From Istiophorus platypterus (taxonomy: Eukaryota; Chordata; Actinopteri; Istiophoriformes; Istiophoridae), in contig CM029118.1 of the NCBI GenBank assembly GCA_016859345.1, forward strand, positions 31,782,501 to 31,846,500: DNA of 64,000 nt, in the 5' to 3' direction. Made by a program: the position numbers and the translations under genes. Within the stretch, counting starts at the first letter, position 1. The number at the start of each line of letters is the position of its first letter. The notes beneath the pieces were generated by a model. It was not told the DNA's origin. It saw nothing but the letters and a program-made list of their open reading frames with translations, and ran no database searches. This document shows positions 53,052 to 64,000 of this stretch, piece by piece.

Positions 53052-53083
53052 AGGGAAAAGCCGAAAGAAAAAGAAGAAGAAGA

Positions 53084-53099
53084 GGTTTAGTATAAAAGT
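53084..53099. repeat. Right target-site duplication of the RTE LINE
   Basis: GGTTTAGTATAAAAGT directly after the AAG tail; identical to 50177-50192. Confidence 0.95.
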
Positions 53100-55686
53100 C
53101 AATGGTTAATAAGCATTGTTCAGTTGCTCTGACAGTTCCAATTGTGATTTTCCACTCATCACTCAGTAATAGTCATATCACACATTTTTATTGCCATGGT
53201 TATTTTGGATCAGTGAAGTATTTACAGTCATGCAACCTTGTTTGATGGCAGATTTCCTTAGCATTACTATCTACCTTTGCAGTACTTATACTAACAAGGC
53301 AGTGGTTTTGGGGTCTTGGATCTTACAGTTAATTTGATCATCACTCTCATCTCATATTCAGTTGTCATATGTGGTATGTACTCTTCCCACTGCATGTGAA
53401 CTCTTATTAGATGGATGACAGGACACAGACACACTCGCAAACCATGGTGTAAACTCTGTGTGTGTGCCATGTTTTTTGGATGGCATATCATTGCCTTCTT
53501 GGGTGGCAAACCCTCCTACGTAACAGCTGGCCGTGCTCGCCTCCAACAGAGCCAGTGGGCAGATTAGCAAAACAATTTGGTGAGCTCAACTAGACAAAAC
53601 AGTTGATGCACAATGTTAGCGTGTGACTGCAGCTGGTGGTGCATATGATTGAACCAGTGGTTTCAAATTATGTGCCACCAAGCCACACAGGCAATAGATA
53701 GCAAGGTATTTAGTTCCAACTAGACTTTGTTAAGATAGGCCATGCCAAACTCCGTCTACTCATTCTGTCCCTGTGATTCTGCTGCCACACAACAAAATGT
53801 CTTTAAATGTCAGTAACTCTCTGGTACTCACAATTTACTTTTGTTTCTGATTTACACTTAATGGTTCATTTTCCTCATTTACACATGATAAATAGCTGTC
53901 ATTTTATATTTATTTAGTAGGTTTTTAAATACATTAGTTTCTGTCTTTAGTACACATTTAATTATCTTATGTACAGCCACACATGATTATATCTACAGTT
54001 AATTTTGCCATAAATTGTCCTAATTTCTATTTCTTAGTGTTGGAATTTGTGTTACCCCTGTGTTTAAAAATGGTCTGATCAGCCAGTACATATGGCCCTT
54101 TTCATGGTAGCTCAGTTAGTTTGGTCTGTTCAGTTATAGTCATGTTTTGCAAAGATAGCAGAACATTGCTGCATATTTTCAAAAAAATGTATATATTCTT
54201 CATCTTTGGTAAATAAAGACCATATTTATTCATAGTCAACCTGATAATCCTCCTTCCTGTCAGCTCAGTCCCATACAACCTGAAAAAACAGAAGTTATGT
54301 TCTCATAACTTATGTTTTAATTTATCATAATTTTTACAATACTGATCTGTCCATATTTTCTTCTACAGTTCCTTTGTTTTGCAAATTGCTAAATTTGTGC
54401 GCTAACTGTAAATTAGTGTAATGGCATGAAACCAATGACAGCAAAATGTCTACCCCCTCAAAAACATTGCTCCAAAAAACCCTTCAACAGGGTACCTTTT
54501 CATATGCATACAGGGGGTGAGTCCATATGACTTTATGTTTTATTGTATTAGACAGAGTGTTCTTCTGATCAATTCATTTTTTTTTTTAAACACAATTTTT
54601 TTCCTTGTAAATCATTGACTCTTACTCAGAATGCCTGGAGAGGGATTTTGGAGAAATGCCAACATGTTAAGAGTGTAGTTAAAGACATTCATTAGTTAAA
54701 GATTTCTATTTATTCTAAATAATATTTATGTCAGTGTTGAGGAGTAGTGAGAAAGGACCGTCTGGTACATTAACTGGGTAATGACTTGTACTCATTGCCA
54801 TACTTCTATTAAAAAGGAGCTATATTGCTCCAACCTCAACTGCTCTTGTGTTCTTGGTCCATAATAGTACCATAATAAATCGGCATGAGTTTGGGAGAAT
54901 AACATCAGGTGTATAGTCTCCCTTTTCATTTTGTTTTCTATCTATTTGTATTGTACTTAGTTAAAAGTTGAAAAGTCTGAAAGCATTATTCAAAATATAA
55001 TTGAAACTGGTTAAGCTCAACTCCCACCACTTATATGGGGGCATACAGTAGCAGCAGGGTTAATGAAAAAAAAGTTTGTGTTTTCAGACTGAAATACCAT
55101 CTTGTAGTGCTCCCCTCTGTTGTAAATAAACATTGCTGAATGGTCGTTTGGTGTGTCATTATAGCAAAATAACTTCATGCTTGTACATCTGTATCTAAAT
55201 AAACACAGACCCAATTTCCTATCATGGGCACATCCTCCTTGCACTAATATGACTGGAATGTCAACAGCCATTTTTGCATATATTCTCCTCATGTTCCTTC
55301 AAGTCTCTGCTCTCCCTTCTCTCTGTTTCTTTCCAAAGCATTTCATCCCTTCTCTTACTCTGAGCCTGCTGTATTAATCTCCCGTATGTGAAAACAATCC
55401 ATGAGCAATACAGAGGTCAACAGAGGACCTCAGTTTGACAACGATATGCTCATACATATGTACATTTTTAGCTTATCTTTAATTAGAATGAAAGTCAAAT
55501 TTTATCAATGTAGAGAAGAAGGATACCACAATGAGGTATGATGGTAGGTCACCATGAAACATTTAGAACACTAGTGAGAGTTTAACATCCTGCAAACATC
55601 AGTCTTCATCTTCCTTGCAAGCTGGCTCTACTTAAAGTTTCACTAATCAATATAATCATATTAAAATTCAATCAAATGTCTATGTG
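53100..55686. other. No recognisable feature (about 2.6 kb)
   Basis: AT-rich; overlapping frames at 53291-53570 minus and 55017-55377 carry no motif. Confidence 0.45.
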
Positions 55687-55925
55687 TCATGTACAAGGAA
55701 TTATTCATAGTAATGAGACCACAGAGAATTCACACCTGGCTCTTCTGGTCCCCTCGGTTAAAAGGAGTGTTTTGGCATTTCTCAATTCGTTGTTTTGGTA
55801 TTGTGGCTGAAACTTTTACTATATGGTTGAGTCTCACGATTCTCATTGGCATTGTTTCCACTGGCAGCAGGTGGTTACTACTGAATGCTACCTGCACAGC
55901 AGCAAACAGCAGACAAAGTTTTCCA
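55687..55925 (-). repeat. Unclassified duplicated segment, copy B
   Basis: Colinear with 30258-30500 in the same orientation. A 72-codon minus-strand frame (55730-55948) runs through it and starts with a hydrophobic segment (LCLLFAAVQVAF) like a signal peptide. The copy A translation keeps a similar hydrophobic run and a related VVRVNQNGKV/IVRLNHIVKV phrase, although A is interrupted. On DNA the shared run ends in a splice-acceptor-like pyrimidine tract plus CAGGTAG. Family unknown. Confidence 0.6.
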
Positions 55926-56811
55926 GATGTACACCATGTGCACTTCATGCGTTGATATTACATCAGAAGTTGTGTCCAAAAAAATCAGTAGTTTGAATCT
56001 GCCTTGTTCTGTTAGGGGGTGAACAACTACCTCCTTGTGATTACAAATCTGCACATATTTTTTTGTTCTTGGTGTTTTTGTTTTAGCTGTAAATAAAGCT
56101 TGAGGACACAAAGACTTTGTGAATAAAAGCATTGGTCTCATTCATTTCACAGGGACAGCGAAATAGTTTGGATCCTAACACAGAAAAGAAAAACACAGGA
56201 ACATAAGATCATTCAGCAAAAAAGTTCAACCTGGCTCAGATGTTGCTTTAACACAGTGAAACCTTCATCCATCAGTTAGAGCACATTCGTACGAGATAAG
56301 TTTATGATATGAATGCATAGTTCAACTGTTCACCTCTCCATCATTTCCACAGAAATTAAAAAGACGAAACCCATGATAATTGTCTAAAGTTGTAAATAAA
56401 ATATTGTGAGTACAATGCAATGGTTTGGTGCCTGATAAACTTTTAATTAACGGATGTGTAAGTGAAACTAGATTTTCTTGATTGTATTTTACCTTGGTTG
56501 AGAAAGTTTTATCTTGGCCTTCTATCTTCTCTTTGGAATCTGTAGCAACACAGCAATCCCAGAGCACCTGCTTGTGTTTTTCTTAAAACATATTTTAGGT
56601 CTAAACATCTACAAACAGCAGGTATTCCCAGTGAACTAATGATAAGTGTGTGTTATGTTGAGGATATGTCAGATAGCTCTTTTCACATTTGGTGCAGACA
56701 CTCTACGGTTTAAAACTGATTTTAGCCCTGAATTGACTCCAGAGTAATTTTAGAATCAGGGTACATTTCTGCCAAATGGGATGTAATTTGATGTGTAGTT
56801 TGAGTAAAGTG
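55926..56811. other. No confident feature
   Basis: The phrase GATCCTAACACA followed by A-rich text at about 56171-56200 recurs loosely at 60970-60995, possibly part of the same unclassified family. Otherwise nothing seen. Confidence 0.4.
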
Positions 56812-57132
56812 AAGTCAATTCTTTATATAATACCAAATTATATCCGATATTATGATTTGGAGTATTCAGTGATCATAACAGAACACTTTACATATAGAGC
56901 TGGTCTGAACCATACTCTTTATAATATTGTTTATAGAGATCCAACATTTCTCCATGAGAAAACACTTGCTAGTGGCACTAAAAAATTCCCTTTTAACAGG
57001 ATGAAACTTTGAATAGAGCAAGGGTGGGCAGCTGTCTGCCTCGACTGGTTAGGTTGAGAAAGACAGAGAGAGAGAGAGAGAGAAAGAGAGAGCAAAAGAC
57101 AGAGAGGGGGCAGGAGTTCCACATAGAAATGC

Positions 57133-57177
57133 TAATACTAATACTACTACTACTAGAACTACTACTACTAGTAGTAA

Positions 57178-57232
<55 letters not shown>
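57133..57232. repeat. (TAC)n followed by (ATT)18 trinucleotide repeat
   Basis: Short ACT/TAC units pass into a pure ATT run (57178-57232). The Asn and Leu runs predicted across it are artefacts of the repeat. Confidence 0.95.
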
Positions 57233-58215
57233 GTAAGTAGGCAGTAGGAGGCCTTCAGGCATAGATCCAGACTCTGTTGCTCTAATGGCAGAAATACCTG
57301 CAGAAAGTGGCAGGAGGAGAGAGAAGAGAGACAAGTCTACAGGAGAGAGAGGAAGCCAAGTTAGTAATGAGCACTGATTGGGTATAAATGCATACTGATG
57401 GAGTGGTAGAGGAAGAGAGGAAGAGGCTTGGTGCATCATGGGAAGTCCCCCAGCAGTCTAGGCCTATAATGGTGTAACCAGGGCATGGTTAAGGGAAAGC
57501 CTGAGAATAACCTTATCAAAAAGGAATGCTTTAAGGCTATTCTTAAATGTGGAGAGGGTGTCTTCCTCACAGACCCACACTGGAAGATGGTTCCACAGCA
57601 GAGGAGCCTGATAACTGAAAGCTCTGCCTCCCGTTCTACTTGAGGCTCAAGGAACCACTAGTAGACCTGCATTCTGGGAGTGAAGTGTTCTACTGGGATA
57701 ATAAGGTACTATGAACTCTTTCAGACAGGATGGTGTCTGGCCTTTAAGGACTTTGTAGGTGAGGAGGAGGATTTTAAATTGTAATCTGGATTTTATAGGG
57801 GGCCAGTACAATGAAGCCAACATAGGAGAATGTGATCTCTTTTTCACATTCCTATCAGTTCTAGTGCTGCAAAATTTTGGATAAACTGGAGAGACTTTAG
57901 GTACTTTTTTGGGGGGGGGTGATAATAAGGAATTGCAATAATCCAACCTAGAAGTTACAAAAACATGTACATGTACATGTTTTTCTGCATCCATTTTTGA
58001 GACAAAATGTGTCTGATTTTTGCAATGTGGTGTAGGTGAGAAAATTCAGTCCTTAAAGTTTGTTTTATGTTGGAGTTAATGGACATGTCCTGATCAAAGA
58101 CAACTCCTAACTTCCTAGAGTGGGCTAGAGGCAAGAGCAATGGCCTCTAGAGTAAGTATGTCATAAGATGGTGTGTTTCTGACGGGTTTCTGAGTTTAAT
58201 AGCAGAAAATTCCAG

Positions 58216-58550
58216 GTCTCTCTCCTCTTTCCTCCTGTTGCTTTCAAGAGGTTTTGCTGCTCCTGATGCTGTGGCATCTGGATTCATGGCTGCAGATCCA
58301 GCTACTGATCCCATAATCTTGATCACCCACTACTTTAATTATTATGATTATTTCTTTACTGTTTTACTTTTACTAAGGGGAGTTTTTCATTGCTGCTGTC
58401 ACCAACTGCTGCTCATGGGGGAAATGTTGGGTCTCTGTAAATGATAAGTATAAAGAGTCTGGTCTAGACCTGCTCTATATGAAAAGTGCCCTGAGATAAC
58501 GTCTGTTATGATATGGCGATATATAAATAAAATCAAATTGAATTGAATTG
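58216..58550 (+). mobile_element. L2 3' end nested inside an older L2, opposite strand
   Basis: Text from TCTCTCCTCTTTCCTCCTGT to the tail ATATATAAATAAAATCAAAT and TGAATTGAATTG (58550) is an L2 3' UTR on the plus strand; it is the inverse of 11247-11350. Host L2 sequence is interrupted at CCAGGTC (about 58209-58215) and resumes at GGTCACCCAAGTC (from 58550). Only a GGTC-sized duplication is visible, in keeping with the short or absent duplications of CR1/L2 elements. The tail is much better preserved than the host copy, so it inserted later. Confidence 0.88.
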
Positions 58551-60175
58551 GTCACCCAAGTCTTTATGTCCATAAGGCATGCTTGAAGTTTAGCTAAGTG
58601 ATCATCTGATTTCATTGACAAGTACAATTTGGTTACATCTATATAACAATGACTGTTTATGAAATGATTCCTAATATTATTGCCTAAAGGAAGTGTATAT
58701 CAGGCAGATAGAATTGGTCCAAGAACAGAACCTTGTCAAATGCTTTCTTACTTTTGCAAATATGAAGGATTTATCGCTAAGGTGCACAAAATGAAATCAG
58801 TTCGATAAATATGACTTAAACCAGCTTAGACTGGTATCTTTGATGTCAGTTAAATAAAATGTAGTGGTCAACAGTGTCAAATGCAGAGCTAACAATTGAA
58901 CGAGAGAAGTACTGAGAGAAGTCCTTTGTCTGACGCAATTAGAAGGTCATTTGTAACATTCCCTACTGCTGTCTCTGCTCTTAATTGCATTCTAATTCCT
59001 GACTGGATATCCTTAAATAAACTATTATTATGTAGTAAGTCACACAGCTGGTTGGCGTTCTCTAAAGGACCTTAGAGAGAAAGGGAAGGTTAGATATGGG
59101 TCTATAGTTGGCTAAAACATCTGGATTGAGAGAAAGCTTTTAAAGAAGAGGTTTAAATACAGCTATTTTAATGGACTGCTGTACATAGCCTGTTAATCAA
59201 GACAGATTGATTATATCTAATAAAGAGGTGCTAACCAAGGGTAAAACTTCCTTAAGCAGCCTAGTTTGGACGGGGTCTTTAGAGACAGGTTGTTGGTTAG
59301 ATGCTGAAATCTTTGAAGTTAGTTGGTGAAGGCTGATGGGAAAACACTGTTGAAGTATATATCAGGTTCTGCAGCTGTTTCTAAGGTTTCTCATGTTTGA
59401 AGATAAATCTGTGCTGTTTGAGGGCAGGAGCTGCTTAATTTTATCTCTAATATCTTTTATCTCTAATCTCTAAACTTTATTTTTAAAAAAAACACATGAA
59501 GTCATTACTGAGAGCGATAGGAATATATGGATCAACAAAACTATCACTCTTTATCAGCCTGGCTATGGTGCTGAAAAGAAACCTAGGGTTGTTTTTATTT
59601 CCCTCAATCAAAGATGAATAATAGGCTGCTCTGGCATCACTTGGGGCCTTCCTTTATGTTTTACACCTATCTTGACAGACTGAGTGTGATTTTTCCAATT
59701 TGGTAGAATGACATGTCCTGTCAAGTTTTCATGTTGTTTGCTTTACTATGCAGGTTTGGGACTTAAATCATAGAGCTAAACTCTTTTGTTTTATATTCTC
59801 TGTTGGATGGGAAATAGAAATTGCAACACTATCAACAAGAGGATCAGTTTTGGCGGGACTAAATTTTGAATAGGAGCCCTCTGTTATATTGAGTCATGGC
59901 ACTGAATTGAAAAGTGTTGATGGAATCACCTCCTTAAATTTAGCTACAGCATTATTAGATAAACCTCTAGTAAAAACATTTTTGCCTAAGGGTGTGTATT
60001 CTAGTAATAGGAATTAAGTGTCACTAAATAGTTGTCTGATAAAAGAGGATTCTGCAGAAAGATGATTATACGTTGAATTTTGATACCATAAGCCAGAAAA
60101 GTCAGGGGTGTGGTTAAAACAGTGAGTGGGTTTATTTACACTTTGAAAGAAGCCAAGCTAGTCTAATAATTATAA

Positions 60176-61189
60176 AAACATCACGGAGCAGTTCCACAGT
60201 TTGATTTACTACATGGCTGCCGTTAAATTATATTTTATAAAATGTAATGAGCTTGTTTTTACATTACTGCTGTTGGAATTTACATTGATTAAAGCTCTAG
60301 TAACTGCTGTTATATAGAACTGAACGTCACAGCAGAGGAAGAGACAATGTTCTCTACATCTTCCAGAAGTGCAGTTTTTTTCTTTGTTTTTTTCATCTTT
60401 CTATCTGTTCATTGTAGAACTGCACTGAGTAATACTGACTTTCTCTTTTACTGACACTATCGCTCAGAATGCTGTCTGAATTTGAATAAATTTAATCAGA
60501 ATTGTCACTGCACAAACTCACTGGAGTTCAATGTTTCAGAGCTCAGTATGAGCTCAACATCATGGTCGGTCAGTTGACGTGTACAGTGTTAACATAAATT
60601 TTTCAGGTTCTGGCTGAGCAGAAAGGATGATTATAATGTGAAGTATAAGTTAACACAATTTCCAAGATCAGTAAAATTATAATAATTACAGATGAGTACT
60701 GTAATTAGCGTATTTGAATGTATGATGGAACAAACAAAGCTGTACAACATTATCTATTAAATGAGCTAATTAAACTCGGAAAAGCTACCTATTGTCTTCT
60801 GAATACTGCTGCTATAAAACTTGACTAGTGTTTGTATTGGTCTCACTGGGAAGTGTGGGCTTGACCTCACTCTGCTCTCTGTTGTCTGCAGAATTACTGC
60901 TGCTGGATCTACAACTGTTTGAAGCCAGTTAGCAACAGTCTGCGGCCTCAATGTTCAGATCATGATAAAGATCCTAACACATAAATAGAAAACAGGTGAA
61001 CAATGCAACCAAACAGAACATAGTTAGCTGGGGAGAGATACAGTCATGAGGGAGTTGAAGGACACACCAGCTTTGTCTCTTAGGAATTACATTTCTATAC
61101 AACCAAACTCAACAACAAATATGTTCTATAGAAAACGTAGTTGTGATCAGATTGCTTTCTATTAAAGTAATGAGGGGATGTTATGAATT
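60176..61189. other. No recognisable feature (about 1 kb)
   Basis: AT-rich. A 61-codon minus frame at 60766-60951 has no motif. Confidence 0.45.
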
Positions 61190-61191
61190 TA

Positions 61192-62404
61192 CAATGGCAT
61201 GAAAAAGTTTGGGCATCTCTGTGCACAATATCTGTCACTGTGAATAGTTAAGTGAGTATAACGTGAACTAAGGCATGAGGTTAAAAAATATAAAACATTA
61301 ATTTAAACATTTAAAACAAAATTTATGTATAATTTTTGTTTTGTACAAACTTAGAGTAAAAAAAAAGGAAATGAGCACCATACAAACATTTGGGAACCCC
61401 AAGAGATTTGAGCTCTCTCTCTGAGATAACTTTTACAAAGGTCAGGGCTATGGCTTGTTCACAGTCATTGTTAAGGAAGGACAAATGATGCAAAATTTCA
61501 AAGATTCATAAATACTTTGACTCCTCAAACCTTGTCCCAACAGTCAGCAGCTATGGGCTTCTCTGAGCAGCTGCCTATCGCCTTGAAAAATTAAAATAGT
61601 TAGTGCTCACAAAGCATGAGAAGGCTACAAGAAGATAGCAAAGTGTTTTGAGGTAGCAGTTTCCTCATTTAGTAGTGCAACTAACAAAAGGTTAGGAACA
61701 GTGGAGTTCAAGTCAAGGTCTGGAAGACTAAGAAAATGTTCAGAGAAAATTGCTCTTAAGATTGCTAGAAAGGCTAAACAGAAGCCCTGGGACATTCTAC
61801 TGGTCAAGGGAAGAATGGATCTAATTAAATACCAGGAAATTCTGGAAGCAAACATTACACCATCTGAAAAAAAGCTGAAGACAAAAAGAGGATGACTTCT
61901 ACAACAGGATAATGTTCTTAAACACACCTCAAAATCACAATGGACTACCTCAAGAGCTCCAAGCTTGAGGGTTTGCCATGGCACTGACATTCTCCTAACT
62001 TAAATGTCATCAAAAATCTGCGAATAGATTTAAAAAGAGCGAGCCAGCCCAAGAATCTCAAAGAAGTAGAAAACTTTGCTAGAAGAATTGGCAAAATTCC
62101 CCCAAACAAGAACTGAAAGACTTAACTGCTACAAAAAAGTGTTCGCAAGCTATGATACTTGACAAGGGGGTGTTACTAAGTACTCATCATCATGATGGTA
62201 TCATGCTGGGTGCCTAAAATTTCCTTTTTGTTCTTTTGAAACTGTAAAAGTTGGAAATAAAAAAGTAATCTTGCTTAAAATGTTAAACAAATGCGTATTT
62301 TTTTTACTTTATGCCTTTTGGAAATCAGGTTTATATTATTCACTTAACCATCAACAGTAACAGAAATTTTAAACCAGGGTGGCCCAAACATTTTCCTACC
62401 ACTG
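61192..62404 (+). mobile_element. Tc1-like transposon of the fish/lamprey-shared type, internally deleted
   Basis: Left end CAATGGCATGAAAAAGTTTG follows TA (61190-61191). The right end GGTGGCCCAAACATTTTCCT...CCACTG closes at 62404, followed by TT where TA is expected. Subterminal text (CTGTCACTGTGAATAGTTAA on the left, CAACAGTAACAGAAATTTTA on the right) is inverted-repeat. The transposase reads plus: start region near 61551, then at about 61783 the frame jumps from the helix-turn-helix part to the late catalytic part, a deletion of some hundreds of bases. A poly-A-like AAATAAAAAAGTAATC lies before the right end. It resembles a Tc1 family reported in both teleosts and lampreys; that link is from memory. 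Confidence 0.88.
61551..62165 (+). pseudogene. Tc1-like transposase, internally deleted and frameshifted
   Basis: A 65-codon open piece (61701-61895) holds the fusion point: residues SRSGRLRK and IARKAKQ belong to the DNA-binding half, and directly after them GRMDLIKYQEILEANITPS belongs to the second half of the catalytic domain. The first catalytic Asp and the central part are therefore missing. Later text near 61985-62050 corresponds to the third catalytic block and 62080-62165 to the C-terminus, in other frames. Cannot produce active transposase but could in principle still be mobilised, since both ends are largely kept. Confidence 0.8.
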
Positions 62405-62406
62405 TT

Positions 62407-64000
62407 TGTATTTTGCAAATCAAAAGTACATTTATACTGAATGTACAAGTTAAATGTTCACAGGCAACATATTTGTTTTTTAACCATTTTTTTCCCGATC
62501 TTGCAGTATAATATCCACTCGTAGTGACCCCAGCATTATTAAACTGTTTTATGGTTCTGTTTTGACTCTCTAAGGGACAGTGACTTCAGTAGCAATCTGT
62601 TTAATTTCCATTTAACCAAAACCCCTATAACCTCCTGGGTACTCTGGTACAGTTCATAAATGTAGCACTTAATTTATCCAAGACATACAGTATGTTTCCT
62701 TTGAACATAATCTAGCCAGAGATTATGTTTCCTATAGAATGTACTTGCTGTTGCAGTTTAGTTCTATAGAAGCATAACTTCTAACAGACAACCACAGCGT
62801 GCTACAACATTTGTTCGACTGGACTTATCACCACGCAGACATATTTACCATTTCCATTTTACCAACATTTCCAACAAAAAAAACAAAAAAAAAGTAACAT
62901 ATAAAGAGACTGGATCACAAATAGGGGTGAGGATGTGATTGCATCACATCAATCACAGCTATTTACTGTGCATATATGTGGCATGTTATCTGACATGTTA
63001 ATAGCTTCATTATCATTTTCGATTTCATAGGTTTAGGGTGCCTGCATCAACCAGCTGTTGTTTTCTGTACATAAAAGACTAAACCCTACAGTCTGTTATC
63101 AATAACAGTGGAGGAAGGAGTAAGCCAGCATCCCACACTAATCAAACACTTATTCCATCAGTATCAAGCACTCTTAAATTTCAGGTGAAGGGTATTTGGA
63201 CTGAGCAAACAATGTTTGCTTACTGTGTTATGATCCAGGCAAGGAAGCAAATATATTTGGCAACACTTTCTGTCCACATACATTTCAATAACTTACTATG
63301 AGTTCATGTTGTTTAAACACCATAAATACTGTATCAGATGGAGCAACATTAAGTTTATTGTTGTTTTAGTTGTTATCCAGAAGAGCAAAATGAAATAGGT
63401 TTCATAACCCTGCTTGTTGATTATATTTCCATAATTTTTGCATGATTTGCATAGTATTTGCATTCTGAACCTTGGTTGACCTCAGTTGCATGGTACAGTT
63501 GCGCAGGGGAAAGCCCACTGGCTGTTATTCACTTCACAATCAGGGCGTAGCACCAGCAGCTGGCCAAGAGCCTCCAGCTAAGGGGAGGGTAACCATACCA
63601 GCAAGGTTTTCCAGCAGGCAGCTGAACTGAACAGCTGTATTCACAGTAATAACCAATTCTTCTTCTCTGAGCTCCAGTACTGTTCAGTCAGTTTTTTTAT
63701 CTGATTTGAAGATGGAAACCACAGAGAAAAGCCTTTACTTTTGGATTTGTCCAGGAAGTGGTGTCAGAGATTAATTAGACACTACATACCATAGCCAGTC
63801 AGCAATTAGATGTTAGGTTGTCATGTCAAAATCAGGATCAGACAAGAGTTAAATTTAAACCTCATTTTGAGATTTAAGAACTTGCTAAAATCTTCCCTTT
63901 AAATGTGTCTCTAGTGTTTTATTGAACTTAAATGACTTTGCTTTCCTTCAAGAAAGGATTTTATTAAATTAATTCAAATTAAACACAGTTTAACCAATGG
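62407..64000. other. No recognisable feature to the window end
   Basis: A run at 62875-62892 and AT-rich background. 63480-63660 is slightly GC-richer but without a frame or known motif. Confidence 0.45.

Larger units (their letters stand above)
50193..53083 (+). mobile_element. RTE-clade LINE (RTEX/Expander-like), young copy
   Basis: Bounded by a perfect 16-bp target-site duplication. The 5' end starts with a triplicated 19-bp unit, followed by ACAAGCCAGTGTCTTATTGT and CAGAGGGTTGTGTCAGGAAG, typical 5' UTR text of this family. ORF2 encodes the C-terminal part of the endonuclease and a whole reverse transcriptase. The 3' end is GCTGTGGCGACCCCTAA, with the stop inside it, then AAAGCCGAAAGAAA and an AAG-type tail (53066-53083). 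The N-terminal half of the endonuclease is missing through a deletion near 50375. Three single-base losses break the frame. Purine-rich composition (many AGG/GAG) sets it apart from the AT-rich flanks. Confidence 0.95.
56812..60175 (-). mobile_element. L2 LINE, heavily decayed, about 3 kb
   Basis: Minus-strand L2. The 3' end is at about 56812-57000 (GAACACTTTACATATAGAGC, CATACTCTTTATAATATTG). The ORF2 C-terminus lies at 57560-57995, with a 115-codon frame reading SRLQFKILLLTYKVLKGQT. The RT core is at 57955-59400 and the endonuclease linker at 59500-60175; for example 60125-60155 parallels 37805-37835 of the 35.3 kb copy. Divergence from that copy is much greater than for the 41.8 kb copy, with many small indels. 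It is interrupted by a plus-strand L2 end at 58216-58550 and by trinucleotide repeats at 57133-57232. Confidence 0.87.

Noticed and set aside
56993..57439. 148-codon minus frame with a long Asn run
   Set aside because: The run is the ATT repeat, and the rest is L2 3' UTR and GA-rich sequence.

Overview
The window looks like intergenic or intronic DNA of a teleost fish, most likely a spiny-rayed (percomorph) one. It is AT-rich and full of microsatellites. It carries a mixture typical of such genomes: several Tc1-like DNA transposons, L2 (Maui-type), Rex1/L2-type, Rex3 and RTEX/Expander-type LINEs, and a tRNA-derived SINE with a reiterated CATTTAC tail. Family assignments rest on translated motifs and remembered consensus sequences, because no search could be run. 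I found no convincing host protein-coding gene, tRNA, rRNA or CRISPR array. One short GC-richer island near 41.5 kb is exon-like.

Layout. 0.2-1.7 kb: Tc1-like element with long inverted repeats. 4.1-4.4 kb: GC-rich, homeodomain-motif-rich non-coding block. 5.1-6.2 kb: MITE-like element followed by an internal fragment of another Tc1 family. 7.9-10.0 kb: tandem array of a 317-bp unit, about six near-identical copies plus a disturbed end. 11.2 kb: short L2 3' end. 13.8-15.7 kb: decayed LINE, then a MITE end that is the inverted counterpart of the one at 5.1 kb. 21.7 kb: another LINE fragment. 23.9-26.2 kb: two more Tc1-like elements, one internally deleted and one rearranged. 28.9-30.5 kb and 55.7-55.9 kb: an unclassified low-copy family present twice. 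35.3-39.0 kb: the most complete L2, with endonuclease, reverse transcriptase and ORF1 esterase remnants on the minus strand, abutted by a small DNA transposon. 41.0 kb: SINE. 41.8 kb: L2 3' end. 46.4-46.8 kb: long TG repeats. 47.3-48.0 kb: Rex3 fragment. 50.2-53.1 kb: young RTE-clade LINE with a perfect 16-bp target-site duplication. 56.8-60.2 kb: decayed L2 with a second L2 end nested in it on the opposite strand. 61.2-62.4 kb: Tc1 element resembling the family reported as shared between teleosts and lampreys.

The parts do not form a pathway; they record successive insertions. The nested and truncated relationships give a partial order: L2 copies are old, the RTE copy is recent, and the 317-bp array is recently homogenised. 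Two places (the end of the array, and three single-base losses in the RTE reading frame) could be assembly or consensus errors rather than biology.
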